Assembly: GCA_023379725.1 (NCBI GenBank)
Contig: JAMCPC010000068.1
Location: 1 to 27,495 of the forward strand
Length of the DNA stretch: 27,495 nt
Source of the DNA: Actinomycetota bacterium
Lineage (GTDB): Bacteria > Actinomycetota > Acidimicrobiia > Acidimicrobiales > JAMCPL01
Reading direction: 5' to 3'
In this document: one piece after another, positions 8,501 through 16,483 of the stretch
Numbering within the stretch: position 1 is the stretch's first letter
Layout of the letters: each line of letters begins with the position of its first letter
Translations under genes and position numbers: made by a program
The notes under the pieces: generated by a model
The model's database searches: none
Told to the model about the DNA's origin: nothing
The model's input: only the letters and a program-made list of their open reading frames with translations

Positions 8501-10184
8501 TCTTGTCCCTCCAAGTCAACCGAAGGGTGAGGGGCTTCCAGAAGGGCCTGAATCACGAAGCCTCACTGGCAACCTGTTGTGGGGACCGCTGGGTAGCGGG
8601 AGAAACTATCAGGCATTCGAGGATACCTGCCGGCTCGCAGTTGCAAGCGGAGGCTACATATATGGAGTGACCGACTATTGCACCAGCTGGTCATCGAGGA
8701 ACTACTGCCTGCATGATATCCCAGCGCTGGAGACCATCTCCGAAAGATCAGGAACAATCGGATGGAATACTCCTCTACCGTTCTGTACGAACATGCAGCT
8801 AACTGACCTCGCTGACTGCAGTATGACCGTAATGGCTTCGGGACATACTGCCTTCGTTGCCAACCCAAACTCCAATGGACCACTACGTATAGTAGCCATA
8901 AACAACGGCTCGATTCAATGGGATCGAAGCTATGTATCCTACACCTCCTCTTCCATGGGTGGTAATGTGCAGCTTGTCAATACTGGATTTACGAGGCTGG
9001 CTACAAGCGGATCCAGCATCTACTCACTGATTCAATTCCGATCGAGCAACGGCTCACCAGCTTTCGGTACTGCAGTACTATCGATAAATGCTAAAGATGG
9101 TGATATCCAATGGATAACTCCCATACCATGGTGGTCACAGGTAGATCAACTCGTAGTAACACAGAACCAGGTGATTATTGCCACAGACTTTTCCAATTTT
9201 CAGGCATCCCAGGGTTGTTCCGGCTTAAGCCAGACTGCTTCACCACGACCCACCGGCTCCTATGCCATACCTGCCTCGTGGCCATGGCCACCCTCAGGGC
9301 CCGGTCGAAGCTGCCCCTATCGTAATGGAATCGCTGCACTGAACCGTCGAGGTGGAAAGATAGCCTGGGAACGCATTGGCCTGCCGACACTACCCAACAA
9401 TCCTCAATCCAGCAACCTCACCGGTGGTGGAGGAATACTCATCCTTCAGGGACAGGTATTCTCGGCAATAGACGGCCGGTACTACGGCTCCTTACCAGGA
9501 GATTCGCCGGCCCTCTGTTCATCAACCGCTCCTACTTCCGGTCACGGAGAGGCTGGAGCCGTGGCCGTGGCCAGCACCATGCTCTACTACCGCTCATGCC
9601 AGGGTCGCTACGTTGCTCTCCAATGGCCTGCCACCGGCATTCTTCTGGAACTAGCAGAAGAAGCATACGCTGCTGCACAGGGGCATCCTGCAATAAATAG
9701 TCTTAATATGACATTCTCTGGTCAAAATACTCAGGATGCCTACGGGTACCAAAGTGCCATGACAGCAGCGGTAACTGGCTTCACCACCGGACGAAGCAAT
9801 ACAAAAAACCACGGACGAAGCAGCGCAGATACTGGCACTGGCAGTATTCCGGTGGTCGATACCGGTCCTACTACAGCGCGAGCCCGCGAAGCTGCAATTG
9901 CCGCTGTACTGTTTCAAGCCGCAGGTGACTCTGCCGGAGCCAGTAAAGCTCGTGCCCTTGCCGCGCGACTCGGATGGCACCCAGAGCCCAAGGCACCACC
10001 AGCGGCTCCACGAACACCCTCCTGGAGGACTACCATGGCAAGAGTAAAGACATACCTCATGAGCCTGCCGACTTCCTCTCGGTTGCCCGTTCTCGTAGGG
10101 TGGATTGCCGGACTGCTCTGCCTTGCCGCAACGCTGGTCTGGTCCGAACAGAAATCAAGGAGGAGGACAAGCGTACCCGGATAA
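5508..10184 (+). CDS. Giant exported protein: BNR-type propeller, Ig-like domains, PQQ-type propeller, C-terminal anchor
   Basis: 1558 residues. ATG 5508 is the first start after an in-frame stop; only a weak GGTGG is close to it, so initiation may be poor. The N-terminus has RRRRFWWRR followed by a hydrophobic stretch (about residues 18-45), a signal sequence or signal anchor. Residues about 75-430 hold Asp-box-like turns (SDGGTTWTC near 104, ADYGAHWSAV) as in sialidase/VPS10-type propellers. Residues about 440-870 look like Ig-like or Ig-fold beta domains (SPGSTTIARAGGNATFTITI, KLSPISNQVIGHPFAVHIEA). Residues about 880-1400 contain PQQ-like repeats (FNTLTGQFLWVD, ISERSGTIGWNTPLP, INAKDGDIQWITPIP, LNRRGGKIAWERIG). 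A linker with an Ala-rich helix and one C-terminal transmembrane helix (about 1526-1546) with a basic tail follow. Catalytic residues were not identified; an adhesion or scaffold role is inference. It lies 179 nt after the sigma gene, on the same strand. Confidence 0.8.
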   Translation: MFNIASPATTIRRRRFWWRRAAVILLSACMLSTAVGIGAAELTSYAQTATGHTLLRTTPWGSILTSHLPLHTHLKGDPLLAISPNFSSDGTAVAGTPQGVYATSDGGTTWTCVGFCGISVVDMAMSQNFDNNNSQGAVLVALSCPAKPTAGCQNTLPALGYAQVWLLTNINGSNASWLPTRIYMGSIDALAINDQGMAFVDFTGSSWEEWVKGCGIDGCKPHLDMEGSGLYDSQNASGAWNIVTPTPYGAGCGLAFNLDGHGGWMIDDTGQFFNTADYGAHWSAVPWPRTLASSPVLPGADSGKQGYFGYVLDLFNQNSRGCNGPGGGELDQGVGLATQPLSLWDQHVTSLTADPNFTIPGHHRDIAFAATGRGIYLGGADSTGDFFDLLPGSPHNASSIAAGRDAAGQAVIMAMIGSSIERLNVNWPLLLPSLDFQVGSANSTTPQIYQGSTYTWPDTLTSKNGFSGKVDFRFLDSAPLSVAPPTAVKLATNSTIHSGFAIHAYSGGTPGTYLILPIAEASDESAYKSALGLQIQVVSPPVYLEKPSISPGSTTIARAGGNATFTITISRGPQWTPAYSRVKLTLTGYSLPEGVATTFSPPVLDLSSTDSASSTLTVTTTQLSPSVVFQLGILATSASRTYHMQVTVTIGPPVPTTFIIAPSAPPSMYEYTVHHLTISALGENGRVLTNYSGPLAQLSGHPVGVGVGYGCPQSGCWIDFYHGIANVAYSFNSYSSSEHLIVTDESGVPSATTATFSVEAPPVAFKLSPISNQVIGHPFAVHIEALDAKGRLVTLYNSNQVWLADQSGFVYERIGPFSGGTWTGNITVPVLITHDLLRAGDPIGIAPLDIPVYGNSNLFDVQLPPNKGLGGGGTWPQVDFNAGRTDFNPTALVSASGLVDAKVLYELPTHLPTFCGNGFFGTLHCESLSTSPGGAGDERPPEVGGGIIIPGQFIAFNTLTGQFLWVDTSELSSGTTSNSPIEPIIDGNAIYACKVPQNLVPPSQPKGEGLPEGPESRSLTGNLLWGPLGSGRNYQAFEDTCRLAVASGGYIYGVTDYCTSWSSRNYCLHDIPALETISERSGTIGWNTPLPFCTNMQLTDLADCSMTVMASGHTAFVANPNSNGPLRIVAINNGSIQWDRSYVSYTSSSMGGNVQLVNTGFTRLATSGSSIYSLIQFRSSNGSPAFGTAVLSINAKDGDIQWITPIPWWSQVDQLVVTQNQVIIATDFSNFQASQGCSGLSQTASPRPTGSYAIPASWPWPPSGPGRSCPYRNGIAALNRRGGKIAWERIGLPTLPNNPQSSNLTGGGGILILQGQVFSAIDGRYYGSLPGDSPALCSSTAPTSGHGEAGAVAVASTMLYYRSCQGRYVALQWPATGILLELAEEAYAAAQGHPAINSLNMTFSGQNTQDAYGYQSAMTAAVTGFTTGRSNTKNHGRSSADTGTGSIPVVDTGPTTARAREAAIAAVLFQAAGDSAGASKARALAARLGWHPEPKAPPAAPRTPSWRTTMARVKTYLMSLPTSSRLPVLVGWIAGLLCLAATLVWSEQKSRRRTSVPG

Positions 10185-10359
10185 CTGCACCTGCTACCGG
10201 AGCATGAACAATACCGCCAAATCTCCCGGCCCCAGATGAGGAGAAAGCCAAAAATGTGCCAAGTCAGGGAACCAAGAGCAAAATATGCAGATTGGAATAG
10301 GTATTATGCTAGGTTGTATCGATGTAGTGTTAACCTATCTTACCCAGGAGACATAATAC

Positions 10360-10488
10360 ATGAGTTTCATCAGAAGAGCAGTGAGGAGGTCGACGAGGAG
10401 AGCAATCAGGAGATCTGTATGGAGGCCGGTCAGGAGGTCGACGAGGAGAGCAATCAGGAGACCAGTCAGAAGATCGGCGAGGAGATAA
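10360..10488 (+). CDS. 42-residue arginine-repeat peptide (RRxx)n
   Basis: The ATG at 10360 follows GGAG (10347-10350) with a 9-nt gap, a good Shine-Dalgarno. The peptide is MSFI followed by an almost perfect four-residue period, RR-x-x, where x-x is AV, ST, AI, SV, PV or SA, ending ARR. 19 of 42 residues are Arg, and one repeat reads WR in place of RR. A four-residue period of Arg pairs would give a strongly cationic helix face, suited to binding nucleic acid or acidic lipid; this is inference. The two other frames over this stretch are also open, but they give low-complexity peptides with no Shine-Dalgarno and are shadows. The stop is 10 nt before rnhB, so the two are probably co-transcribed. 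Family unknown to me; small basic peptides of this kind are easily missed by gene finders. Confidence 0.65.
   Translation: MSFIRRAVRRSTRRAIRRSVWRPVRRSTRRAIRRPVRRSARR
10384..10461 (+). repeat. 48-bp-period direct repeat in the RRxx gene
   Basis: An identical 30-nt block starting aggaggtcgacgagg occurs at 10384 and 10432, 48 bp (16 codons) apart. It shows that the Arg-repeat peptide grew by in-frame duplication. Confidence 0.9.
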
Positions 10489-10498
10489 TCGGTTCAAC

Positions 10499-11179
10499 AT
10501 GGTCGGCCAAAAGGACAGGCCAGGTCTTTCAGCAGAGATGTCGCTGATCAACAGAGGTTACAAGTTGGTTGGTGGCGTGGATGAAGTAGGGCGTGGAGCA
10601 TGGGCAGGTCCATTGACTATCGGTATAGCGGTAGTGGATAGTACATGTACACAAGTGCCAGATAAATTGCGAGACTCGAAACAGCTTTCAGAAAAAGCAA
10701 GGGAGTCGATTTTTCCTACTGTCAGCAACTGGTGCGTTACCTGGTCGATCGGCCATGCCACCAACGATGAATGCGACCAACTGGGTATGACTGCCGCTCT
10801 CGGTGTTGCAGCAAACAGGGCATATCAGAAATTGCCTGCTGAATTACGTCCAAGTGCACTCATCCTGGATGGCACGATCGACTTCATGGACACAACGATC
10901 GACTTCATGGACAGGGTATCGCAACCTCATATATATACAGAGGTATTACCACATGCAGACGTTACATGTGCTTCTGTCGCCGCGGCATCTATACTTGCCA
11001 AGGTCACAAGAGACAGGATGATGCTGACGCTATCTTCACTCTATCCTGCCTATGACCTGGCCAGCTGCAAAGGCTATCATTCCAGGGCACATGTCGAAGC
11101 CCTGGCAGAGCATGGTCTGACTAAAATCCATCGTAAGAGTTGGTCGTATGCTTCCAACTATACGATCTCCGGATCTTAA
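10499..11179 (+). CDS. rnhB: Ribonuclease HII
   Basis: 226 residues. RNase HII cuts the RNA strand of RNA-DNA hybrids and starts removal of single ribonucleotides from DNA. The family signature GGVDEVGRGAWAGPL (D28, E29 metal ligands) is clear, as are LRDSKQLSEKAR, ASVAAASILAKVTRD and the C-terminal CKGYHSRAHVEALAEHG..HRKSW. An acidic active-site strand (LILDGTIDFMD) carries a 21-bp tandem duplication (acgatcgacttcatggaca at 10874 and 10895) that repeats TIDFMD next to the catalytic Asp strand; enzymes of this family normally have one copy. The ATG at 10499 may be leaderless (GATAAT 9 nt before it), or M14 at 10538 may be used. It sits 10 nt after the RRxx peptide gene. Confidence 0.95.
   Translation: MVGQKDRPGLSAEMSLINRGYKLVGGVDEVGRGAWAGPLTIGIAVVDSTCTQVPDKLRDSKQLSEKARESIFPTVSNWCVTWSIGHATNDECDQLGMTAALGVAANRAYQKLPAELRPSALILDGTIDFMDTTIDFMDRVSQPHIYTEVLPHADVTCASVAAASILAKVTRDRMMLTLSSLYPAYDLASCKGYHSRAHVEALAEHGLTKIHRKSWSYASNYTISGS
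10874..10913 (+). repeat. 21-bp tandem duplication in rnhB
   Basis: Two identical 19-nt copies at 10874-10892 and 10895-10913, period 21 bp, duplicate TIDFMD in frame in the RNase HII core. Confidence 0.9.
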
Positions 11180-11305
11180 CTGCATCTCGTTCTCCGAAGT
11201 ATCAGCGAATATCTCACTTACCTTGATACCACACGTCCGTGATGGATAACGGGCGACTGGTGCTACAGTCCTATTTGCGTTCCTCGCTCCAGCGTCTCAT
11301 TCCAC

Positions 11306-11590
11306 TTATCGCAATTCTCCATGTACTTTACAAACAGCATAGACAGCAGTAGGAGCTACCTTGACGGTCATCCGTTTCCCACATTGTGGGCAAAATCTTG
11401 GTGGATCAAACTCTGGTAGGCATCCATTACACTCTGCTACCGGCCTACCACAACCCGGGCAGTATCCGGACTCTGTGCCATATGACTGGCGAGCATTACC
11501 CGAGTGAGCATTATCGGGGCGAGCATTACCCGAGTGAGCATCTCCGAGTGAGTCAGAGGTGTCGTCGGGTTGTCGAGACTGCTTAGACAT
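11306..11590 (-). CDS. bsaP: Biotin synthase auxiliary protein (BsaP-type zinc-ribbon-like)
   Basis: 94 residues. The C-terminal half has a cysteine-rich core CPGCGRPVAECNGC, then DPPRFCPQCGKRM, VKVAPTAVYAVC and a final HGELR. This pattern matches the small protein encoded next to bioB in actinobacteria. BsaP is known from mycobacteria, where it is needed for biotin synthase to turn dethiobiotin into biotin, probably by helping its Fe-S clusters. The gene starts 13 nt after the bioB stop on the same strand, as expected for an operon. The N-terminal 45 residues are a poorly conserved extension with a 30-bp direct repeat (DAHSGNARPD / NAHSGNARQ; DNA copies near 11489 and 11519). Alternative: an unrelated zinc ribbon, made less likely by position and motif. 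Confidence 0.8.
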   Translation of the reverse strand: MSKQSRQPDDTSDSLGDAHSGNARPDNAHSGNARQSYGTESGYCPGCGRPVAECNGCLPEFDPPRFCPQCGKRMTVKVAPTAVYAVCKVHGELR

Positions 11591-11603
11591 ATGCAGCTAA
11601 TCG

Positions 11604-12614
11604 CTATATTGCCGACTCGATGACACCCACCGGCATTGCCATGTCCTGCAGCATAGCTATATCTTCCTTCGGATCTCTACCCATAGTAGTAAGGTAGTTG
11701 CCCACGATCAGTGCGTTTATTCCAGAGGTAATGCCCATTGCCTGTAGCTCTCTTAGGGTGACCTCTCTCCCACCCGCATACCTCAGTATGACATCGGGCA
11801 ACCCCAGCCGAAAGGTGGCAATCCAGCGTATCGCCTCCCATGCAGGTATTTTATCTCGTATCCCCAGAGGGGTGCCTGGACGAGGATTCAAGAAGTTGAT
11901 CGGGACATCATGAGGCTGAAGATCACGCAACTGAAGTATCATCTCTATACGTTGCTCGTCGCTCTCCCCCATGCCCAGGAGAACCCCAGAGCACAGTTCC
12001 ATACCATGTGACTTTACTCGCCTACAGGTCTCGACCCTATCTTCCCAGGTATGGCTGGATACAATATTTGGAAAGTAGGATCGTGCTGTCTCAATATTAT
12101 GGTTGTAACAGTGTACTCCTGCTTCGGCAAGCAGTGCCGCCTGGGAATCATTCAGCAACCCAGCACTTACCGCTACCTGTAAATCGAATTCCTCACGCAC
12201 CCTACCTACCGCCTCTATGATCCTATCCAGGATACGCTGATCAGGCCCTTTTATCGCAAGTACAAGACAAAACTTTGATGCTCCCATAGCGGCTGTTTCC
12301 TTTGCTGCAGCCATGACCTCATCCATGTCCAAAAAGGGAGTGGCCTTTACCGGCGAATCGTAGTGTGCCGACTGAGAGCAAAAAGAGCAGTCTTCTGTGC
12401 ACCCACCCGTCTTAGCAGAGAGTATCCCCTCTACCTCTACTTCCAGCCCGCAACGATCTACTCGCACCTCGTGAGCCAGGCTGGCCAGGCCAGCAACATA
12501 CTGGGAGGGAAGTCGTGCAAGATCGCTCAATTCCTCCGGCGTCAAGTCTCTCCTTTCATCCAACAGTGCCTCTTCGGCGTTGCGCAATAAAAGTCTTGGT
12601 TGATTATCTGTCAT
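11604..12614 (-). CDS. bioB: Biotin synthase
   Basis: 336 residues from the ATG at 12614. An upstream in-frame ATG at 12671 would add 19 residues, but TACTAA sits 7 nt before the 12614 start, fitting a leaderless transcript. BioB is a radical-SAM enzyme that inserts sulfur into dethiobiotin, the last step of biotin synthesis. The radical-SAM [4Fe-4S] motif is C72-x3-C76-x2-C79 (GGCTEDCSFCSQSAHY). Other family marks are the GVHCYNHNIET strand, ETCRRVKSHGMELCSGVLLGMGE, VPINFLNPRPGTPL and RYAGGREVTLRELQ. It is followed by bsaP and is divergent from pgi. No other bio gene is in the window, so dethiobiotin must be made elsewhere or imported. Confidence 0.95.
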   Translation of the reverse strand: MTDNQPRLLLRNAEEALLDERRDLTPEELSDLARLPSQYVAGLASLAHEVRVDRCGLEVEVEGILSAKTGGCTEDCSFCSQSAHYDSPVKATPFLDMDEVMAAAKETAAMGASKFCLVLAIKGPDQRILDRIIEAVGRVREEFDLQVAVSAGLLNDSQAALLAEAGVHCYNHNIETARSYFPNIVSSHTWEDRVETCRRVKSHGMELCSGVLLGMGESDEQRIEMILQLRDLQPHDVPINFLNPRPGTPLGIRDKIPAWEAIRWIATFRLGLPDVILRYAGGREVTLRELQAMGITSGINALIVGNYLTTMGRDPKEDIAMLQDMAMPVGVIESAI

Positions 12615-12687
12615 AATTTGATTAGTAGTCACACCAAAAGCGTAGCATGTAACAAATCCATGCATGATCATATGACTGCCATGCTGC

Positions 12688-12693
12688 TATGAT
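12688..12693 (+). promoter_or_regulatory. -10 element TATGAT before pgi
   Basis: TATGAT lies 8 nt upstream of the pgi ATG, with no Shine-Dalgarno in between, which fits a leaderless transcript. It shares the 87-bp divergent intergenic space with the bioB promoter. Confidence 0.5.
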
Positions 12694-12701
12694 CGGCAAT
12701 T

Positions 12702-14354
12702 ATGGACGATACGATAATTTACAAAACGGAGGAATGGCTTGCACTAAAAAGACACTACGATTCAACCAGAGATTTGAACTTACGCCAGCTACTGGCTGGA
12801 GATTCTGGCAGGAACCGAGTATCGGATATGTATATCGAAGTAGGTGACCTCCACTTTGATTACTCAAGACATCTGGTGACCAGTGAAACAATCGATCTTC
12901 TTATGGCATTGGCAGAGAGGTCAGGATTACACGAGAGAGTCAGTGCCATGTTTGCCGGTGTACATATAAACACTACAGAGGATAGATCCGTCCTCCATGT
13001 TGCACTGCGTATGCCTGCGACTGAAAGTCTGGTCGTAGACGGAACAGACGTAGTCAAACAAGTCCATAGGGTGCTCGATAAAATGGGTAAATTGTCAGAT
13101 GATATACGATCTGGCACCTGGCTCGGATATACAGGTAAGCAAATCCGCAACATCATAAACATTGGTATAGGCGGTTCTGATTTGGGACCAGCAATGGCCT
13201 ATCAAGCACTGCTTGATTATGCCGATCCTGCACTGAAGGTCAGATTCGTATCCAATATAGATCCTATCGCACTATGGCAGGCAACTCATGACCTGGACCC
13301 TGCTGAGACGCTATTTGTGATCTGCTCAAAGACCTTCACTACACTGGAAACACTGACCAATGCACGCAAAGCACGAGAATGGTTGCTGAACGGACTTGGT
13401 GCCCCAAATGAGGCAGTAGCACGCCATTTTATAGCAGTATCTACAAACGAGAAAGAGGTAGAACGTTTCGGGATCGATGTCTCTACTATGTTGGAATTCT
13501 GGGACTGGGTAGGAGGACGTTATTCGGTCGATTCAGCAATTGGGTTCAGCCTAATGATAGCTATTGGCAAAGAAGCGTTCACCGATTTCCTCGCTGGTTT
13601 TCGGAGCATAGATGAGCATTTCCGTACCGCTCCTCTTTCAAAGAACATGCCGGTAATACAGGGAATGCTGAATGTATGGTACAATAATTTTCACGGAGCC
13701 CAGACCCATGCCGTATTGCCATATAGCGAGAGGATGGCACGCTTTCCTGCCTACCTCCAACAACTAACCATGGAATCAAACGGTAAGTCTGTCCGGCTCG
13801 ACGGTACGTCGGTAGGGATTCAAACAGGAGAGATATTCTGGGGAGAGCCAGGAACCAATGGGCAGCATGCCTTTTACCAACTATTGCATCAGGGAACCAA
13901 ACTCATCCCTGCAGATATAATACTTTTCAGCGAACCAGTCAGGGATATCGGTGATGAGCATGATGCCCTGTTTGCCAATGGCCTTGCCCAGGCGGCTGCG
14001 TTGTCACTCGGGAAGAATGCCTCCGAAGTTGCTGCAGAGGGGGTAAGTAAGGCAATAGTGCCCCATAAGGTCATGCCTGGCAATCGACCCGTTACGGTTG
14101 TAGTGGCGAAAAAATTGACTCCCGCTGTGCTCGGTCAGTTGATAGCATTCTACGAGCATACAGTGTTCGTAGAGGGATGTATTTGGGGAATAGACTCATT
14201 TGATCAGTGGGGAGTCGAACTGGGAAAGGCCATGGCTGCTCGCCTGACTCCGTTGTTGGCTAAAGATAGGGTCGCATCACAGGGTAGAGAAAGCGAGGTC
14301 GATGCCGCTACTTCTCGCCTGATAGACCTATATCGCAACCAACGCGGCCGCTAA
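12702..14354 (+). CDS. pgi: Glucose-6-phosphate isomerase
   Basis: 550 residues, the usual length for the long (E. coli-type) form. It interconverts glucose-6-phosphate and fructose-6-phosphate in the cytoplasm. Diagnostic segments are IGIGGSDLGPAM (about residues 152-163), SKTFTTLETLTNA, the PYSERMARFPAYLQQLTMESNGKSV signature and CIWGIDSFDQWGVELGK near the C-terminus. It is followed 53 nt later by an acyl-CoA dehydrogenase gene on the same strand, and a shared transcript is possible but not shown. Confidence 0.97.
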   Translation: MDDTIIYKTEEWLALKRHYDSTRDLNLRQLLAGDSGRNRVSDMYIEVGDLHFDYSRHLVTSETIDLLMALAERSGLHERVSAMFAGVHINTTEDRSVLHVALRMPATESLVVDGTDVVKQVHRVLDKMGKLSDDIRSGTWLGYTGKQIRNIINIGIGGSDLGPAMAYQALLDYADPALKVRFVSNIDPIALWQATHDLDPAETLFVICSKTFTTLETLTNARKAREWLLNGLGAPNEAVARHFIAVSTNEKEVERFGIDVSTMLEFWDWVGGRYSVDSAIGFSLMIAIGKEAFTDFLAGFRSIDEHFRTAPLSKNMPVIQGMLNVWYNNFHGAQTHAVLPYSERMARFPAYLQQLTMESNGKSVRLDGTSVGIQTGEIFWGEPGTNGQHAFYQLLHQGTKLIPADIILFSEPVRDIGDEHDALFANGLAQAAALSLGKNASEVAAEGVSKAIVPHKVMPGNRPVTVVVAKKLTPAVLGQLIAFYEHTVFVEGCIWGIDSFDQWGVELGKAMAARLTPLLAKDRVASQGRESEVDAATSRLIDLYRNQRGR

Positions 14355-14407
14355 AGCAACGCCAGCCACCAATGGCAAAAAGTGTGCAGTAAGAGTAACA
14401 TATAGCC

Positions 14408-15709
14408 ATGGCATGGACATTTCAGACCGATCCTGATTTTCAAAGACAGTTGGATCAAGCGAAAGAGCTGATAGAGCAAGAGATATACCCCCTGGAAACT
14501 CTTGATATAGACTACGATACCTATCTGGAGGCAATTCGTCCCCTCCAGGCAAGAGTCAAAAAGATGGGTCTATGGGCAGCCCACCTTCCGCCCGAACTGG
14601 GTGGTATGGGCTACGGACAGGTCAGATTGGGCCTACTGAATGAAGTAGTAGGAAGATCATTTCTGGCTCCTGTAGCATTTGGCAACAATGCACCCGACTC
14701 AGGTAATGCAGAGCTCATAGCCGTAGCTACAGAGCAGACCGAACGCACCGACCAACGTGAGAAGTGGTTGTATCCGCTTCTTGATGGCAAGCTAAGAAGC
14801 GGTTTCTCCATGACGGAACCGGGTAATGCCGGATCGGACCCTACCCTTTTGGAGGCTACGGCTGTAAAGGATGGAGGCGAGTGGGTAATCAACGGGCATA
14901 AGTGGTTTACTACCAATGGATCCATATCGGACTTTTTAATCGTTATGTGTGTTACCAACCCACATGCAGGCCCATACAACAGGTGCTCCATGATTATCGT
15001 TCCTACAGATACGCCAGGAGTCCACATAGTGCGCGACGTTCCTACTATGGAGCATCCCCATGTGTCTACCGGGAGTTTTTGGGGGCATACGGAGATAGTA
15101 TATGAAAATGTCCGCGTTCCCCTGGACAACCTTTTGGGCATAGAAGGAGACGGCTTCAAACTCGCCCAGGCAAGATTGGGACCTGGACGTATCCATCATG
15201 CGATGCGATGGCTGGGGCAGGCTCAAAGGGCTTTCGACATGCTATGCGAACGGGCAGTATCACGCTATTCCCATGGCTCTTACCTATCAGAGAAGCAGAT
15301 GGTGCAGGATTTCGTGGCGCAGAGCATGGCTGAGATCACCTCTTCACGATTGCTTACACTCTATGCCGCCTGGAAGATGGATATGGAGGATCCATCTTCA
15401 GCAAGAGTGGAGATAGCAATGATCAAATACCATGGAGCGGCGACCCTATACAACGTCATCGATAGGGCCATACAGGTCCACGGTGGGCTCGGTTTCTCCT
15501 CTGATATGCCATTGGAGGCTATGTACAGGGCAGCTCGTGCAGCCAGGATATATGACGGAGCAGATGAAGTACATAAGGCAAGTGTTGCCAGGCGTGTACT
15601 GCGGAGATATCAAAGGGTGGACGTTCCTACGGAGCACATTCCGACCAGACGGGAAGCAGCTCAGATAAAGTTTGCTGATCTTCTTGCTAAAGCCATTTCA
15701 GATGATTAG
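14408..15709 (+). CDS. Acyl-CoA dehydrogenase family protein
   Basis: 433 residues. FAD-dependent enzymes of this family introduce a 2,3 double bond into acyl-CoA thioesters. Visible features are the N-terminal helical domain (to about 125), the mid-domain GFSMTEPGNAGSDPT..W.INGHKWFTTNG with flavin-contacting residues, and the C-terminal helical domain with IQVHGGLGFSSDMPLEAMYRAARAARIYDGADEVHKASVARRVL. The Glu in YDGADEVHK sits where many family members carry the catalytic base. The length and AARIYDGADEVH motif are closest to the ACAD10/11-like or FadE-type branch; the substrate cannot be told. AACATATAGCC precedes the ATG, with no clear Shine-Dalgarno. recO follows 33 nt later. Confidence 0.9.
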   Translation: MAWTFQTDPDFQRQLDQAKELIEQEIYPLETLDIDYDTYLEAIRPLQARVKKMGLWAAHLPPELGGMGYGQVRLGLLNEVVGRSFLAPVAFGNNAPDSGNAELIAVATEQTERTDQREKWLYPLLDGKLRSGFSMTEPGNAGSDPTLLEATAVKDGGEWVINGHKWFTTNGSISDFLIVMCVTNPHAGPYNRCSMIIVPTDTPGVHIVRDVPTMEHPHVSTGSFWGHTEIVYENVRVPLDNLLGIEGDGFKLAQARLGPGRIHHAMRWLGQAQRAFDMLCERAVSRYSHGSYLSEKQMVQDFVAQSMAEITSSRLLTLYAAWKMDMEDPSSARVEIAMIKYHGAATLYNVIDRAIQVHGGLGFSSDMPLEAMYRAARAARIYDGADEVHKASVARRVLRRYQRVDVPTEHIPTRREAAQIKFADLLAKAISDD

Positions 15710-15742
15710 CGACTAACAGTATGGTAGTACGATACTGACAAA

Positions 15743-16441
15743 ATGCCAAGCTATCATGATCGCGGCATAGTGCTGAAAACCATTAAATTGGGGGAGGCTG
15801 ACAGAATCGTCACCTTTATGACTGAAGAGCATGGGAAGGTACGTGCGGTTGCCAAGGGAGTGAGGAAGACCACATCCAAATTCGGTGGTAGGTTGGAGCC
15901 CCTGGGACACCTCTCAATCATGTGCTGGAAGGGCAGAGACCTGGATATAGTGCAACAGGTAGAGGTACTCAATCCCTTCCAAGCGGTCAAAGAGGACTAT
16001 GATCGCCTCAGCCAGGCTGCAGCCTTACTGGAGGTAACGGATCGGCTCTCTCTGGAACATCATAATGACTCAGCTCTCTACAGGATGCTCCTGGGTGCCA
16101 TAAACGTCATTGATCAGGATAATCCTCCTGCTGTAAAAGGTGCGTTCTTCTTCAAGGCCTTAGCGCTGGAAGGTACCACGCCAGTCGTGAATCAGTGTGC
16201 AAACTGTGGTTCCAAGGAAAATTTGGTGGCATTCAGTATTCTCGATGGTGGATTACTCTGCGAGCACTGTCGGAAGGGATCGCATATCTCTGCTGAAGCA
16301 GTTGCTGGTCTACAACTGATCCTGGGTGGGCAGCTAGCGCGTGCACTCCATGAGATAGTAGGTCCCGTTGCAGAAGAATTGAACCTGCTGGGTAAGGTGG
16401 CATTGGAAGGTTATTTGGATACCCGCCTGCGGACAAGGTAG
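15743..16441 (+). CDS. recO: DNA repair protein RecO
   Basis: 232 residues. RecO loads RecA on SSB-coated DNA with RecR in the RecFOR pathway and anneals strands. The N-terminal OB fold is visible (RGIVLKTIKLGEADRIVTFMTEEHGKVRAVAKGVRK..KFGGRLEPL), followed by a helical domain with a zinc-binding set C152-x2-C155...C173-x2-C176. TACGAT lies 9 nt before the ATG and there is no Shine-Dalgarno, so the start may be leaderless. Confidence 0.93.
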   Translation: MPSYHDRGIVLKTIKLGEADRIVTFMTEEHGKVRAVAKGVRKTTSKFGGRLEPLGHLSIMCWKGRDLDIVQQVEVLNPFQAVKEDYDRLSQAAALLEVTDRLSLEHHNDSALYRMLLGAINVIDQDNPPAVKGAFFFKALALEGTTPVVNQCANCGSKENLVAFSILDGGLLCEHCRKGSHISAEAVAGLQLILGGQLARALHEIVGPVAEELNLLGKVALEGYLDTRLRTR

Positions 16442-16453
16442 CGCTACTAAAGT

Positions 16454-16459
16454 TATAAT
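16454..16459 (+). promoter_or_regulatory. -10 element TATAAT upstream of LWWY-family gene
   Basis: A perfect TATAAT 12 nt after the recO stop would start a transcript around 16466, just ahead of the ATG at 16484. It supports separate expression of the small gene downstream. No strong -35 was seen. Confidence 0.4.
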
Positions 16460-16483
16460 TCAGAATGCCGATACCAATACCAT

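Noticed and set aside
10236..10547. 103-codon plus-strand frame (Glu-rich) over the RRxx gene
   Set aside because: No Shine-Dalgarno at its start and a composition explained by the other frame's aggagg repeats; the RRxx frame has a good ribosome site and a regular period.
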